Shown here: positions 44,914 to 53,862 of the stretch, one piece after another
How the letters are laid out: the number at the start of each line of letters is the position of its first letter
Position numbering within the stretch: position 1 is the stretch's first letter
Assembly: GCF_023276435.1 (NCBI RefSeq)
Contig: NZ_JALLPO010000032.1
Location: forward strand, 1-64,000
DNA from: Sphaerisporangium perillae
Lineage (GTDB): Bacteria; Actinomycetota; Actinomycetes; Streptosporangiales; Streptosporangiaceae
Direction: 5' to 3'
Length of the DNA: 64,000 nucleotides
The notes under the pieces: generated by a model
The model's database searches: none
What the model was told of the DNA's origin: nothing
The model's input: the letters and a program-made list of their open reading frames with translations, nothing else
Program-made: the position numbers and the translations under genes

Positions 44914-45627
44914 TCATGGCGTGACGACCAGGCGGAACCCGACGCCGCGGACGGTTTCGATGCGCGCCACGTCGCCGAGCTTGCGGCGCAGCGCGCCGAC
45001 GTGCGCGTCCAGCGTCTTGGTGGGGCCGAACCAGTTGGCGTCCCACACGGCCCGCATGATGGTCTCCCTGGTCAGCAGCGCCCCGTCGTCCTCGGCGAGG
45101 AACGCCAGCAGGTCGTACTCCTTGGGCGTGACCGGGATCTCACGGTCGTCGACGTACACGCGGCGGGCGCGGCGGTCGATGCCCAGCCTGCCGCGCCGGT
45201 CGACGCCGGGCACGGCGGGGCGGCCGACGCCGTTCCCCCCTGGGCCGGTCCCGGCCGCGTGGGGCCATGCGTCGCCGGCGCGGGTGCGCCGCGCCACCGC
45301 GCGCATGCGGGCGATCACCTCGCGCAGGCCGAACGGCTTGGTGACATAGTCGTCGGCGCCCATCTCAAGCCCGACGATCCTCTCGGTCTCGTCGGTACGG
45401 CCACTGATCACAATGATCGGCACGTCGCCCCGGCGACGCAGCGCGCGGCAAACGTCGAGGCCGTCGCCGTCGGGGAGACCGAGGTCGAGGAGTACCATTT
45501 CCACCGGTGCGGCGGCCAGTGCGGCGCGTCCGGTGCCGACCCAGTCCACCCGGTAGCCGAACCGGCCCAGACCGTCCCGCAGTGCTTCTGCGAGGGGCTC
45601 ATCATCCTCTACCAGCAGAACATGCAC
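44914..45627 (-). CDS. orphan OmpR-family response regulator
   Basis: 237 residues from a GTG with GGGGGCG upstream. Receiver: VEDDEPLAEALRDGL, phospho-acceptor in MVLLDLGLPDGDGLDV, ADDYVTKPFGLREVI. A Gly/Pro/Arg-rich linker of about 40 residues comes before the winged helix (IPVTPKEYDLLAFLAEDDGA to ETVRGVGFRLVV). No histidine kinase follows or precedes; the downstream position is taken by the NTF2-like gene on the other strand. The cognate kinase is elsewhere or lost. Confidence 0.9.
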   Translation of the reverse strand: MHVLLVEDDEPLAEALRDGLGRFGYRVDWVGTGRAALAAAPVEMVLLDLGLPDGDGLDVCRALRRRGDVPIIVISGRTDETERIVGLEMGADDYVTKPFGLREVIARMRAVARRTRAGDAWPHAAGTGPGGNGVGRPAVPGVDRRGRLGIDRRARRVYVDDREIPVTPKEYDLLAFLAEDDGALLTRETIMRAVWDANWFGPTKTLDAHVGALRRKLGDVARIETVRGVGFRLVVTP

Positions 45628-45763
45628 GAGTCGCCCCCGGCGTGGTGACAAGTAGAGATCAACATAAGCCGGATACAGAATACGGTATGGGCTTTCGCGT
45701 CTTTTCATCGGCCGGGGCCTTCTTCCGGCACAGGCGGAGCACACGAAATCGGACGCCCGCAAT

Positions 45764-45865
45764 GCCAAACTGCCGCCGCAGATCCGGGATCGGCCCCCGC
45801 TCGCCCAGCGGCAGATACGGCTCGACCAAGGCCCACTCATCATCGGTGAGGTCACCACGGAGCAA
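45764..45865 (-). pseudogene. IS5-family transposase N-terminal fragment
   Basis: MLRGDLTDDEWALVEPYLPL then GERGPIPDLRRQFG is the standard start of IS5-type transposases. The frame continues as unrelated residues to 45659. It has no catalytic domain. It starts four bases from the end of the kinase gene. Confidence 0.75.
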
Positions 45866-45868
45866 TTG

Positions 45869-46573
45869 TCAAATCCTGTGTATCGATGAGTGTGGTCGGA
45901 CTTCCCAGGTCGGCCGTTGGAGCTGATCGTTGTACACGATGATGTCGGCGTGGTCGGTTGGGCGGGCTGTGGCGAAGTAGAGCTGTTGGGAGGGGATATA
46001 GCGGTTGCGCCAGGACCGTTCGATTTCGGCGGTGTCGGCGGTGGATCCGGCCAGCGCTGTGCCTCGGTCCCGGGCGCGATCTACCGTCTGCTCGAATGGG
46101 ACGGACACGAAGATGCGCAGGTCCCACCGGTCGATGAGTTCTGGGCGCAGGAGGAAGACGCCGTCGAAGAGCAGTACGGCGTCTGCGGGGGCGGTCGTGG
46201 CCGGCAGGGACGATGGGGTGTCGGTGTCTCTGTCGTAGACCGCGTGTTGGAACCTTCGGTCTCCGCCTGGGCCCAGCGGATCGAGCAGGACCCGGCACAG
46301 CGCGGCGTGGTCGTGGGCGTCGAAGTAGCAGCCTTCGGCCGAGTACTGGCCGCGTCGGTAGCGCTGTGCACGGGGGAAGAGGAAGTCGTCGATGGTCGCG
46401 CGGATGACGTCGCGGTTCTGGGCGCGCAGGACGACGGCGAGCTCGTCGGCCAGCGTGGTCTTGCCGGCGGCGGGCGGCCCGTCGATGGCGACCCGCAGCG
46501 GGTGCGCGGTCGTGACGGACCTGATCGCCTCGGCCAGCCGACTGATGAGCTCGCCGCGGGTGCCTTGGTCCAT
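45869..46573 (-). CDS. uridine kinase-like P-loop protein
   Basis: 234 residues. The P-loop IDGPPAAGKTTLADELAVVL is near residue 28, followed by VIRATIDDFLFPRAQRYRRG (the DDF substrate/metal motif of the uridine kinase and phosphoribulokinase family). Then come CYFDAHDHAALCRVLLDPLG, VLLFDGVFLLRPEL and a C-terminal helix. GAGAGGCAG precedes the ATG. Members of this actinomycete subgroup are annotated as uridine kinases, but few have been tested. Both flanks are insertion-sequence scraps, yet the gene looks complete. Confidence 0.8.
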   Translation of the reverse strand: MDQGTRGELISRLAEAIRSVTTAHPLRVAIDGPPAAGKTTLADELAVVLRAQNRDVIRATIDDFLFPRAQRYRRGQYSAEGCYFDAHDHAALCRVLLDPLGPGGDRRFQHAVYDRDTDTPSSLPATTAPADAVLLFDGVFLLRPELIDRWDLRIFVSVPFEQTVDRARDRGTALAGSTADTAEIERSWRNRYIPSQQLYFATARPTDHADIIVYNDQLQRPTWEVRPHSSIHRI

Positions 46574-46612
46574 TGCTGCCTCTCTCACGGTGTCTCTGTT
46601 TAGCACCGCACG

Positions 46613-46872
46613 TCAGGCTGCGGTCGCCGGCTCGCGTTCGACGAGGACGCCTCGTTCGAAGCGGGCTCCGGCGCGGACGATGGCGACGAGGTGGGGTGCG
46701 TTGACCGCGCGCCAGCGGGCCTGGGCGGACTCGATGAGTTTTGAAGGCCATGGCCAGGCCGGCGGCTCGGGACCCGGGCCCTTTGGTGACCTTGACGCGG
46801 TGCCGGACCGTGGCGAAGGTGGACTCGATCGGGTTAGTGGTGCGCAGATGCTGCCAGTGCTCGGCGGGTGTA
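46613..46872 (-). pseudogene. IS256-family transposase C-terminal fragment with frameshift
   Basis: HLRTTNPIESTFATVRHRVK then VTKGPGSRAAGLAMAFK, and in the next frame KLIESAQARWRAVNAPHLVA to the stop at 46613. These are the conserved last third of IS256 transposases. One extra A in a run of four near 46740 breaks the frame. The 5' end is cut near 46870 at an AT-rich junction. Confidence 0.8.
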
Positions 46873-46885
46873 AATATTCAACATG

Positions 46886-47196
46886 ATGGTTATGGCGTGT
46901 CCGAAGTACCCTCGATGCCTGTGACGGCGGTGGGGAGTTCGGCGGCGCTGGAGTAGCGCGTCGCGGAACGGGTGATGGCGTATCCGTCCTGCTCCAGCAG
47001 CGGACGTACCCACATCCTGGCGTTGCCGCTGGTGCGGCGGCTTACCTGGAACAGCTCGGCTACCACGTCCCAGCTGCAGACCTTGCGCAGGCCGAGCCTT
47101 TGGCGGCCCACTTCGGTGGCCGATCCGCTTTCTTGCCCCTGGCAGCAACGGTTCCAGCACCGCCCACTGTGACTCGGTCAGATCCCCACGCCTCAC
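46886..47196 (-). pseudogene. IS5-like transposase start fused to another transposase segment
   Basis: MRRGDLTESQWAVLEPLLPG followed by ARKRIGHR opens an IS5-type transposase. In a different frame the next part reads WDVVAELFQVSRRTSGNARM then WVRPLLEQDGYAITRSATRY, which resembles the HTH and following region of another DDE transposase family. Neither has its catalytic core. Confidence 0.55.
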
Positions 47197-47241
47197 GACC
47201 AGATCATTCCGACGTGCGATCAGAAAGGCAACAAGACGACG

Positions 47242-47380
47242 ATGAAGCGCTACATCCTCACCGGCACCCCCGGCGCCGGCAAGACCACGATCCGGCTGCC
47301 TCCTCGACCCTCGGATACGCGAAGGTCGAGGAGGCAGCCACGGCGGTTATCACGGACGAGCAGGCGGGCGGCCGCCCACG
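47242..47380 (+). pseudogene. start of an AAA/P-loop ATPase, frameshifted
   Basis: MKRYILTGTPGAGKTTI is a clear P-loop start. The continuation LGYAKVEEAATAVITDEQA is found in another frame from about 47311, so a small insertion/deletion breaks the gene. No further homology remains after 47380. Confidence 0.6.
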
Positions 47381-47410
47381 TCGGCAGCGCCGTCACCGGC
47401 GCCGGCCTGT

Positions 47411-47565
47411 GAGCAGCGCGTCCCCGCCACGGCCTGGGCGACGAACGCGCCGGCGACCATGGCGACCGAGGTCATCATGCCCACCAGGCCGGAGACCTGC
47501 GCTCGCTGTCGTTCCGGGATGTGGTCGGGGATGATCGAGGCCAGCGCGGCCAGGGTGGCGCTGTC
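47411..47565 (-). pseudogene. MFS transporter internal fragment
   Basis: One open stretch reads LAALASIIPDHIPERQRAQV then SGLVGMMTSVAMVAGAFVAQ, the loop and helix following motif A in many MFS permeases. No start, no stop in register, nothing else of the gene. Relic. Confidence 0.55.
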
Positions 47566-47624
47566 GTTTGGGCGGTGGCCGTGTTCCCTCCGGTAGTGAG
47601 GCGGTCGGACCGGCCACCGTCTTC

Positions 47625-48890
47625 TCAGCCGGCGAAGGTCTCGGCGACGGGCGAGGTGAAGGGTTCCTTGGCCACGACGAGACCGCCGGGGACCTTGGCG
47701 TCGACGCGGCTGATGTAGGAGCTGGTTGAGGGGTACTTGGAGTTGTCGGAGAGATTCATCGTCGGCATCACGCCGGTCTGCACTGAGGTGAGGGACCGCA
47801 TGGCCGACGCCAGCCCTTCCCGGGTCAGGTCGCCCTTCTTACATGCGGCGTCCAGGGCCTGCCCCATTACGCTGGCGGCGGCGTATCCGTAATTGACGAC
47901 CATCGTCGGCTTGCCGTCCGGGTAGGCGGTGGCGTAGTCCTTGGCGATGGCCTGCGCTGCGCTGCTCTTGCCCGAGAACGGCTCGTAGGATGAGCTGACG
48001 TACAAGTGCTTGGTCAGCGCGTCTCCCACCGGTGTGTCGAGCAGCGCGGGATCGAAGCCCGGCCCGTTGACGAGGATCGGGACATCGAGCCCGGAACTGG
48101 AGGCCAGCCCGGCGAGGGACGCCGTCTGACGGGGGCCGGCGCTCACCAGGATCGCGGCGAGGTCGGTGCCGCCGGAGCGCAGTTCGTTGAACTGGGCGGT
48201 CAGGTCTGTCACCGTTGGCGTGACCTGGACCGGCTTGACCGTGAGACCGAGTGCGTCGGCGGCGTGCTGGGACCCGAGGAGGGCATTGGAGCCGTAGTCG
48301 CCTTCGAAGTAGACGTGGCCGATCGTGTCGCCCTTCTTGATCAGGCCCCCGTCGAGCAGGTACTGCAGCCCGTTGATGATGTCGACAGGATAGGAACTCC
48401 CTGTCACCACCAGTCCGTCCTTCTTCAGCCAGACCGTCGACCAGGTGGTCGCCAGCGTGACCGCCTTCGTGCTGGCGATTTTGGGCGACAGCGCCGCGAC
48501 CATCGGTGACCCGAGGAGTTGAACGAAGCCCAGGACCTTGGGCTCGAGGGCGGAGAACTGCGAGACCGACGTCTGGACGTTGTAGGCGTGGTCGCGGACT
48601 TCCAGCTTCACCTGGCGTCCGCAGATGCCGCCCTTGGCGTTCTGCTGTTTGAAGTACAGCTCGTTGCCCTGCACCAGGGTCTTGCCCTGCGGACCGAAGA
48701 CGTTGGACAGGTCGCTGAGCGCGCCGAGGGTGATGGTGTCGGCCGTGACCCCCGGCCCGGTTTTCACGGTGACGGCACCACTGCCGGCTGTACTGGTCTC
48801 GGCACCGGGGGCGCGGGTGGAGCACGCGGTGGCCGCCAGCGCGAGCACTGTGGCGGCGACCAGTCTGCGCAGGACAGGTGAGATGAACAT
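47625..48890 (-). CDS. Liv-type ABC transporter substrate-binding lipoprotein (first system)
   Basis: 421 residues. Signal peptide with lipobox ALAATACS, then a type I periplasmic-binding fold: ITLGALSDLSNVFGPQGKTL, GHVYFEGDYGSNALLGSQHA and MVVNYGYAAASVMGQALDAA. Last gene of a five-gene - strand operon (livF-livG-livH-livM-this). It captures the solute outside the membrane. Proximity to benzoyl-CoA pathway genes suggests an aromatic acid rather than an amino acid, but this is inferred. A large open frame extends upstream to 49517 over livM and is an artefact. Confidence 0.88.
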   Translation of the reverse strand: MFISPVLRRLVAATVLALAATACSTRAPGAETSTAGSGAVTVKTGPGVTADTITLGALSDLSNVFGPQGKTLVQGNELYFKQQNAKGGICGRQVKLEVRDHAYNVQTSVSQFSALEPKVLGFVQLLGSPMVAALSPKIASTKAVTLATTWSTVWLKKDGLVVTGSSYPVDIINGLQYLLDGGLIKKGDTIGHVYFEGDYGSNALLGSQHAADALGLTVKPVQVTPTVTDLTAQFNELRSGGTDLAAILVSAGPRQTASLAGLASSSGLDVPILVNGPGFDPALLDTPVGDALTKHLYVSSSYEPFSGKSSAAQAIAKDYATAYPDGKPTMVVNYGYAAASVMGQALDAACKKGDLTREGLASAMRSLTSVQTGVMPTMNLSDNSKYPSTSSYISRVDAKVPGGLVVAKEPFTSPVAETFAG

Positions 48891-48967
48891 GACAGTGACC
48901 TTTCGAAGACGCCATCGGAGGCGGCTGGGGGGCGGGGCCTGGCCTGAGGAAGACCGGGCGTGAGAGA

Positions 48968-50089
48968 TCAGGAGCGGCGACGGAGGCGGCGGCTGAGCAC
49001 GGCCAGCCCGCCGGGTTCGCAGATCAGGACCAGAACGAGGAGCGCACCGAAGGCGAAGCGGGAGAGCATGGCGGCGTCGAGCCCGCCGGATCCGGGAGCG
49101 GCCAGGAAACCGAGCGACCCGGTGAAGCGCTCCAGCAGCAGGGGCAGCGCGGTGACGAACAGGCCGCCCGCGACGGCGCCGGCGACGGAGCCGAGCCCGC
49201 CGATGATGGTCATCGTCAGGTAGCTGATGGACAGCTCGAGGGTGAAGTACTGCGGCACGATGAACTCGAACGCCAGGGCGGTCAGCACGCCTGCGGTCCC
49301 GGCGAACACCGACGAGTACGTGAAGACCGCCGCCTTGTAGCGCTGCACCGGCACCCCCATGGAGCCAGCCGCGGCGGGGTTGTCCCGCATCAGCTGCAGA
49401 GCACGGCCGGGCCGGTTGCGGGCGATCCTGCTCGCCGCCACCACGGCCAGCACCAGCACGGCCAGGGCCAGGTACCAGAGCCGTTCGCGGCCACCGTACG
49501 GGACGCCCAGCACCCACAGATCAGGTGAGCCGCCGCTCAGCTCAAAGCCCCCGACGCTCAGCGGTGCCACCTCCCGGCCGTTGTATCCGCCGGTGACGGG
49601 AGTCGCGTTCTTGAGCACGTGATCGCCGATGAAGACCAGCGCGAGCGAGGCGACTCCCAGATAGACCCCCTTGAGCCGGGCCGACACCGGGCTGAACAGC
49701 AACCCGGCCAGCCCCGAGGCCACGATCGCGATCAGGGCGGCAAGAGCGCTCGGCAGGCCAAGACCTTCGACGCCGCCTCCCGCCGGATCGCCCGCCGCGT
49801 AGGCGTACGCGTACGCCCCGACCGCCACGAAGAAGGAGTGAGCCAGGGAAAGCTGACCAGCGGTGCCCACCAAGAGGGTCAGGCCGATCGCGCCGATCGC
49901 GGTGGCCATGCCCAGGATCCCGATGATGAGCCAGGACCCGTCCAGGTAGAGCGGGACGGCCGCCAAGGGCAACAAGGACAGCCAGAGCGCGATTTTCCGC
50001 AAGCGTTCGACTCGGCCAGATGTGTTCAGCACGGGCCGGCGGGCCGGTTTCGGCTCGCCGGGCAGGAGGTCGGTGGCCGTCTCAGACAC
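48968..50089 (-). CDS. Liv-type ABC permease, LivM-like (first system)
   Basis: 373 residues, about ten helices. Family motifs: GLTLLVGTAGQLSLAHSFFV near residue 70, then RIARNRPGRALQLMRDNPAA (coupling region facing the ATPases) and YLTMTIIGGLGSVAGAVAGG. GTG start, overlapping the livH stop by eight bases. It forms the membrane channel with the LivH-like partner. Confidence 0.92.
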   Translation of the reverse strand: MSETATDLLPGEPKPARRPVLNTSGRVERLRKIALWLSLLPLAAVPLYLDGSWLIIGILGMATAIGAIGLTLLVGTAGQLSLAHSFFVAVGAYAYAYAAGDPAGGGVEGLGLPSALAALIAIVASGLAGLLFSPVSARLKGVYLGVASLALVFIGDHVLKNATPVTGGYNGREVAPLSVGGFELSGGSPDLWVLGVPYGGRERLWYLALAVLVLAVVAASRIARNRPGRALQLMRDNPAAAGSMGVPVQRYKAAVFTYSSVFAGTAGVLTALAFEFIVPQYFTLELSISYLTMTIIGGLGSVAGAVAGGLFVTALPLLLERFTGSLGFLAAPGSGGLDAAMLSRFAFGALLVLVLICEPGGLAVLSRRLRRRS

Positions 50090-50966
50090 GGTTCAGCTCC
50101 TTCGAGCCCAAAAGCCCGGATGGGCGCCAGAGCAGGACCAGCAGCATCACGACGTAAGGCGCGACGGTGCCAAAGCCCTCGCCGAGGAAATGCAGGGAGG
50201 AGGCGTTGCCGTCGACGAGCGTCTGGGTCACGCCGACGATCAGGCCTCCCAGCACGGCGCCCTCGGTCGAGTCGAGGCCGCCGATGATGATGGCGGGGAT
50301 GGCGTTGAGCGCGATCAGCCCGGCGGTCTGGTCCAGCCCCGGGTTGGGGAAAGCGGCGAGGAAGATCCCTGCCACGCATGCCAGGCCACCGCCTATGGCC
50401 CACGAGGCCAGGGCGACTCGGCGCTGGTCGATGCCCATCAGCGCCGCAGTTCGCGGGTCGTCGGCCGAGGCCCGCATCCGCACGCCGAAGTTCGTCTTGT
50501 GGAAGACCAGGAAGAAGGCGGCGATGATGAGGACGCTGACCGCGGTCGCGCCGATCCGCGCCTGTGGCAGCACCGTCCCCATGATCTCGGTTTGCCGGTC
50601 CTTCCAGGGGTCGCCCATGGTGAGGACGCTGGAGCCGATACGGTGGGTGAGCTCGGTGGCCAGCAGGACGTCCACCCCGATGGTGAGGGTCGTCAGCACC
50701 AGGTGATCGGTGGTCCTGGCCGCGGAGACCAGCCGTTCGACGACGATCGCGCCGACGGCCGCCGCCACGACGCCCGCCGCCGCGGCCGCCAGGAAGCCGA
50801 CATGGGGCGAGAGCATGGCGACGACATACGCACCCGTCAGCAGGATCGAGCCGTGCGCCATGTTGATCACTTTGGTGCCCTTGTAGATCGCCACGAATCC
50901 CAGGGCGATGAGCGAGTAGATCGAGCCCAGCGACAGGCCCAGGAGCAGCAACTGCAGTGCTTTCAC
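50082..50966 (-). CDS. Liv-type ABC permease, LivH-like (first system)
   Basis: 294 residues. GLSLGSIYSLIALGFVAIYK and VINMAHGSILLTGAYVVAML at the N terminus, FGVRMRASADDPRTAALMGI as the ATPase-coupling loop, AIPAIIIGGLDSTEGAVLGG near the end. ATG overlaps the livG stop by four bases. Partner of the LivM-like permease. Confidence 0.93.
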   Translation of the reverse strand: MKALQLLLLGLSLGSIYSLIALGFVAIYKGTKVINMAHGSILLTGAYVVAMLSPHVGFLAAAAAGVVAAAVGAIVVERLVSAARTTDHLVLTTLTIGVDVLLATELTHRIGSSVLTMGDPWKDRQTEIMGTVLPQARIGATAVSVLIIAAFFLVFHKTNFGVRMRASADDPRTAALMGIDQRRVALASWAIGGGLACVAGIFLAAFPNPGLDQTAGLIALNAIPAIIIGGLDSTEGAVLGGLIVGVTQTLVDGNASSLHFLGEGFGTVAPYVVMLLVLLWRPSGLLGSKELNRV

Positions 50967-51781
50967 GACGTCTCACTCCGCGTACGCCGGGCGGCGGCGT
51001 TCTCAGGTTCTTCGGGGCCGGGGGAGGAGCCGAGGTAGGCGGCGATGACCTCCGGAGAGCGCTGCACCTCGGTCGGTGTCCCATCGGCGATGCGGCGGCC
51101 GAAATCCAGGACGGTGACTCTGTCGGCGATGGCCATCACCATGGGCATGTCATGCTCGACCAGCAGCACCGAGATGCCGAGGGCGTCGCGCACGCTGACC
51201 ACCAGGTGGGCGATCTCCCACTTCTCGTGGGTGGGCATGCCCGCGGCGGGCTCGTCGAGCAGCAGCAGTTCCGGCTCGCTGCTCAGGGCCCGGGCCAGCT
51301 CGACGCGCTTGCGGTCGCCGTAGGCCAGCGCCCCGGCGGGCCGGTCGAACTTCTCGCCGAGTCCCACGAACCGGGCGATCTCCATGACCCGCTCCCGATG
51401 CCGCCGCTCCTCGTGGCGCACACGCGGCAGGCCGAGTGAGGTGGCGACGAAGCCCGACCGGGTCAGCCGGTGACGGGCCACCATGAGGTTGTCGAGAACC
51501 GTCTCGTGGGCGGACAGGGCGATGTTCTGGAAGGCGCGGCCGACTCCTCGGCGGGCGATCTGGTGCGGGGAGAGCTGGGTGATGTCCTCGTCGCCGAAGG
51601 AGACCGATCCGTCGTCCGGGTGATAGTGCCCGCTGATGACGTTGAAGCAGGAGGACTTGCCCGCGCCATTGGGACCTATGAGCGCGTGGACGGTTCCAGG
51701 TTCCACGGTGAAGCTCAGGTCGTCGAGGGCCCGGACGCCGCCGAAGCGGAGGGAGATTCGCTGCAGTCTAAGGACGTTCAC
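50963..51781 (-). CDS. Liv-type ABC ATPase, LivG-like (first system)
   Basis: 272 residues. Walker A ALIGPNGAGKSSCFNVISGH near residue 36, Q-loop GRAFQNIALSAHETVLDNLM, signature ALAYGDRKRVELARAL, Walker B LLLLDEPAAGM and H-loop LLVEHDMPMVM. GTG overlaps the livF stop (GTGA). One of two ATPases energising the importer. Confidence 0.93.
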   Translation of the reverse strand: MNVLRLQRISLRFGGVRALDDLSFTVEPGTVHALIGPNGAGKSSCFNVISGHYHPDDGSVSFGDEDITQLSPHQIARRGVGRAFQNIALSAHETVLDNLMVARHRLTRSGFVATSLGLPRVRHEERRHRERVMEIARFVGLGEKFDRPAGALAYGDRKRVELARALSSEPELLLLDEPAAGMPTHEKWEIAHLVVSVRDALGISVLLVEHDMPMVMAIADRVTVLDFGRRIADGTPTEVQRSPEVIAAYLGSSPGPEEPENAAARRTRSETS

Positions 51782-52557
51782 GCCGACCACCGCGCGAGAG
51801 GTGCCCGGTCGGCGAACTGCAACAGTTCGTCGGCCGTTCCCGAACCGCCCAGATAGAGCTGCTGCACCTCGTCCGTCGCCCGTAACTCGCGCCCGCTGCC
51901 CGACAGCACCACCCGTCCCTGCTCCAGTACGAACCCCTGATCGGCGACCGAGAGTGCCATGGCCGCGTTCTGCTCCACCACCAGGACGGCCGTTCCACGA
52001 TCGCGGATCCGCAGGATGATCTCCGCGATCCGCTCGACGACCTTGGGGGCGAGCCCCAGCGAAGGCTCGTCCAGCAGCAGCAGGCGAGGCCCGCTCATCA
52101 GGCCTCGGGCGATGGCGAGCATCTGCTGCTCTCCACCGGACAGTAGGACCGCCCGCTGACGGCGCCGCTCGGCCAGGACGTCGAACATCTCGTACGCCTC
52201 GTCGAGGCGGTCCTGAACGCGTCCTTTGACGGTGGCCGCGCCCGCCCGCAGGTTCTCCTCCACACTCAGATCGGCGAACACCCGGCGTCCTTCGGGCACA
52301 TGGGCGATGCCGCGGCGTACGCGGGCCGTCGGGCTCAACCGCTGGATCGGCTCGTCGCAGAACCGGATCTCGCCCGCCACCACGCGGGCGGAGTCGAAGG
52401 CGAGGATCCCGGAGATCGCCTTCATGAGCGTCGACTTGCCGGCGCCGTTGCCGCCGACGACGGCCGTGACCTCGCCCGGCGCGGCCCGGAGGTCCAGTGA
52501 TCGCAGCGCGGGCGCGCTTTGCCCGTAGCGCACACTCACGCCCTGCGCTTCCAGCAT
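51778..52557 (-). CDS. Liv-type ABC ATPase, LivF-like (first system)
   Basis: 259 residues. Walker A AVVGGNGAGKSTLMKAISGI, HVPEGRRVFADLSVEENLRA, signature LLSGGEQQMLAIARGL, Walker B LLLLDEPSLGLAPKVVE, H-loop LVVEQNAAMAL. First gene of the operon. The ATG at 52557 follows CAGGTCAG. Immediately upstream lie the remains of a boxC gene on the same strand, so the operon probably once began with benzoyl-CoA pathway genes. Confidence 0.93.
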   Translation of the reverse strand: MLEAQGVSVRYGQSAPALRSLDLRAAPGEVTAVVGGNGAGKSTLMKAISGILAFDSARVVAGEIRFCDEPIQRLSPTARVRRGIAHVPEGRRVFADLSVEENLRAGAATVKGRVQDRLDEAYEMFDVLAERRRQRAVLLSGGEQQMLAIARGLMSGPRLLLLDEPSLGLAPKVVERIAEIILRIRDRGTAVLVVEQNAAMALSVADQGFVLEQGRVVLSGSGRELRATDEVQQLYLGGSGTADELLQFADRAPLARWSA

Positions 52558-52585
52558 GATCGCTGACCTGCTTTCGAAATCGCGG

Positions 52586-52759
52586 CTGTTCGCCTGACAC
52601 CTCGATGTCCACACCCGGGTCGTAGGAGCTCATCTTCAGCTCGCAGCCGGGCACGAGCCCGCCGTGCTCGTCCACGCGCAGGGTGACGGTGGCCACCGGC
52701 ACGTCCACCTGAAGGGTCCAGTGGCGGTAGCGATCTGGTGAGGTCGCGAAGCGGACCAT
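52586..52759 (-). pseudogene. boxC: BoxC (benzoyl-CoA-dihydrodiol lyase) N-terminal fragment
   Basis: 58 residues (FATSPDRYRHWTLQVDVPVA, then VDEHGGLVPGCELKMSSYDP and GVDIEV) match the start of BoxC, the crotonase-fold enzyme that opens the epoxide ring of 2,3-epoxybenzoyl-CoA. It breaks off after SGEQ and runs into the livF ribosome binding region. About 500 residues are missing. It marks the locus as a former benzoate pathway. Confidence 0.7.
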
Positions 52760-52970
52760 GGGGGGTTTCAGCGGTGACAGTCAAAGTGTGCTCCGGTGAA
52801 CATGGGACCTTGGCCCCCAATACTCAACGCCCTATGGATGTAGCGTCAAGTTTTTGTAGCATTTATGTCGGACTGTCGCAGGAGGTGCCCAAAGGTGGGT
52901 GGTGTACCGGCGAGCATGCCCGAACTGGCAAAATGTGCGTCAGGAAGATGTCGAACGGGGGGAGGGCCAG

Positions 52971-53855
52971 GTGGTCTCGCGCGAACCGCGCACGGACAGC
53001 GGCGATGAGGCGGCCCAGGTCGCGGAACGCCCCCGTGAGAGGGCATCCGCCAGTGCCCGCTCGCTGCTGCTGACGGTCCTGGGCGAGTTCGTGCTGCCGC
53101 GCGGCGGCCAGGTGTGGACGGGCACCGTGGTCGAGGCGCTGGGCGCCCTGGGCGTAGAGGAGAAGTCGGCCCGCCAGGCACTGTCGCGTGCCGCGGCCGA
53201 GGGTCTGCTGGAGCCGGTCCGGTACGGCCGCAAGGTGCGCTGGAACCTCACCTCGGCCGGGAACCGGCTGCTGCGCGAGGGTACCGAGCGCATCTACCGC
53301 TTCATGCGCGAGCCGCACGACTGGGACGGCCGCTGGCTGGTCCTCACCGCCGCGGTGCCGGAGACCCAGCGCCAGTTACGCCATCGGCTGCGCACAAGGC
53401 TCACCTGGCTCGGTCTCGGCTCGCCCTCCCCCGGCCTGTGGGTGACACCCGACGCCGCCAAGCAGGCCGCGGTGCGGCAGGTCATCCGGGAACTCGGCCT
53501 CGACGACCGCGCGTACGCCTGGACCGGTCCCTCGGCAGACATCGGCGACACCGCCAAGCTGATCGCCGACGCATGGGACCTCGGCGACATGGAGAAGCGA
53601 TACCTGGGCTTCATCGAACAGTTCGAGCGGCTGACGGTCGCCGCCGACCGTGAGGCGTTCGTCAACAAGGTGCTGCTCATCCAGGAGTGGCGGCGCTTCC
53701 CGTTCCTCGACCCCGATCTGTCGGCCGAGCTGCTCGATCACGACTGGCCGGGGCCGCGGGCGGCGGCGGTCTTCCACAACCTGCGCAACCGGTGGCACCG
53801 GCGCGCCCAGGCCGAGTGGGACCGCATGGACACCGACGCCGCCGCCCGCCACTGA
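52971..53855 (+). CDS. PaaX-family transcriptional repressor
   Basis: 294 residues from a GTG with GGGGGAGGG upstream. The N-terminal winged helix is SLLLTVLGEFVLPRGGQVWT then EKSARQALSRAAAEGLLEPV. The PaaX middle (WDGRWLVLTAAVPETQRQLR, RLTWLGLGSPSPGLWVTPD) and C-terminal segments (EWRRFPFLDPDLSAELLDHD, WPGPRAAAVFHNL) follow. PaaX proteins sense phenylacetyl-CoA, or other aryl-CoA esters in relatives, and repress the degradation genes. Here the neighbours are box-pathway genes, so benzoyl-CoA is a reasonable guess for the ligand. The open frame reaches 52899 without support. Confidence 0.9.
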   Translation: MVSREPRTDSGDEAAQVAERPRERASASARSLLLTVLGEFVLPRGGQVWTGTVVEALGALGVEEKSARQALSRAAAEGLLEPVRYGRKVRWNLTSAGNRLLREGTERIYRFMREPHDWDGRWLVLTAAVPETQRQLRHRLRTRLTWLGLGSPSPGLWVTPDAAKQAAVRQVIRELGLDDRAYAWTGPSADIGDTAKLIADAWDLGDMEKRYLGFIEQFERLTVAADREAFVNKVLLIQEWRRFPFLDPDLSAELLDHDWPGPRAAAVFHNLRNRWHRRAQAEWDRMDTDAAARH

Positions 53856-53862
53856 CACCGGG

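Larger units (their letters stand above)
46574..47624. other. insertion-sequence and gene graveyard
   Basis: No complete gene. In order there are an IS256 transposase tail, the start of an IS5-like transposase fused to another transposase segment, a frameshifted P-loop protein start, and a short MFS piece. Each is listed separately. Confidence 0.7.

Noticed and set aside
47625-49517. A 630-codon frame extending the substrate-binding protein upstream over livM
   Set aside because: The signal peptide and lipobox start at 48890; the upstream part is the livM gene in a wrong frame.
50963-52759. A single 598-codon minus-strand frame joining the BoxC start to the LivG ATPase
   Set aside because: The middle reads through livF in the wrong frame. 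LivF has its own complete frame with all ABC motifs, and LivG starts at GTG 51781.
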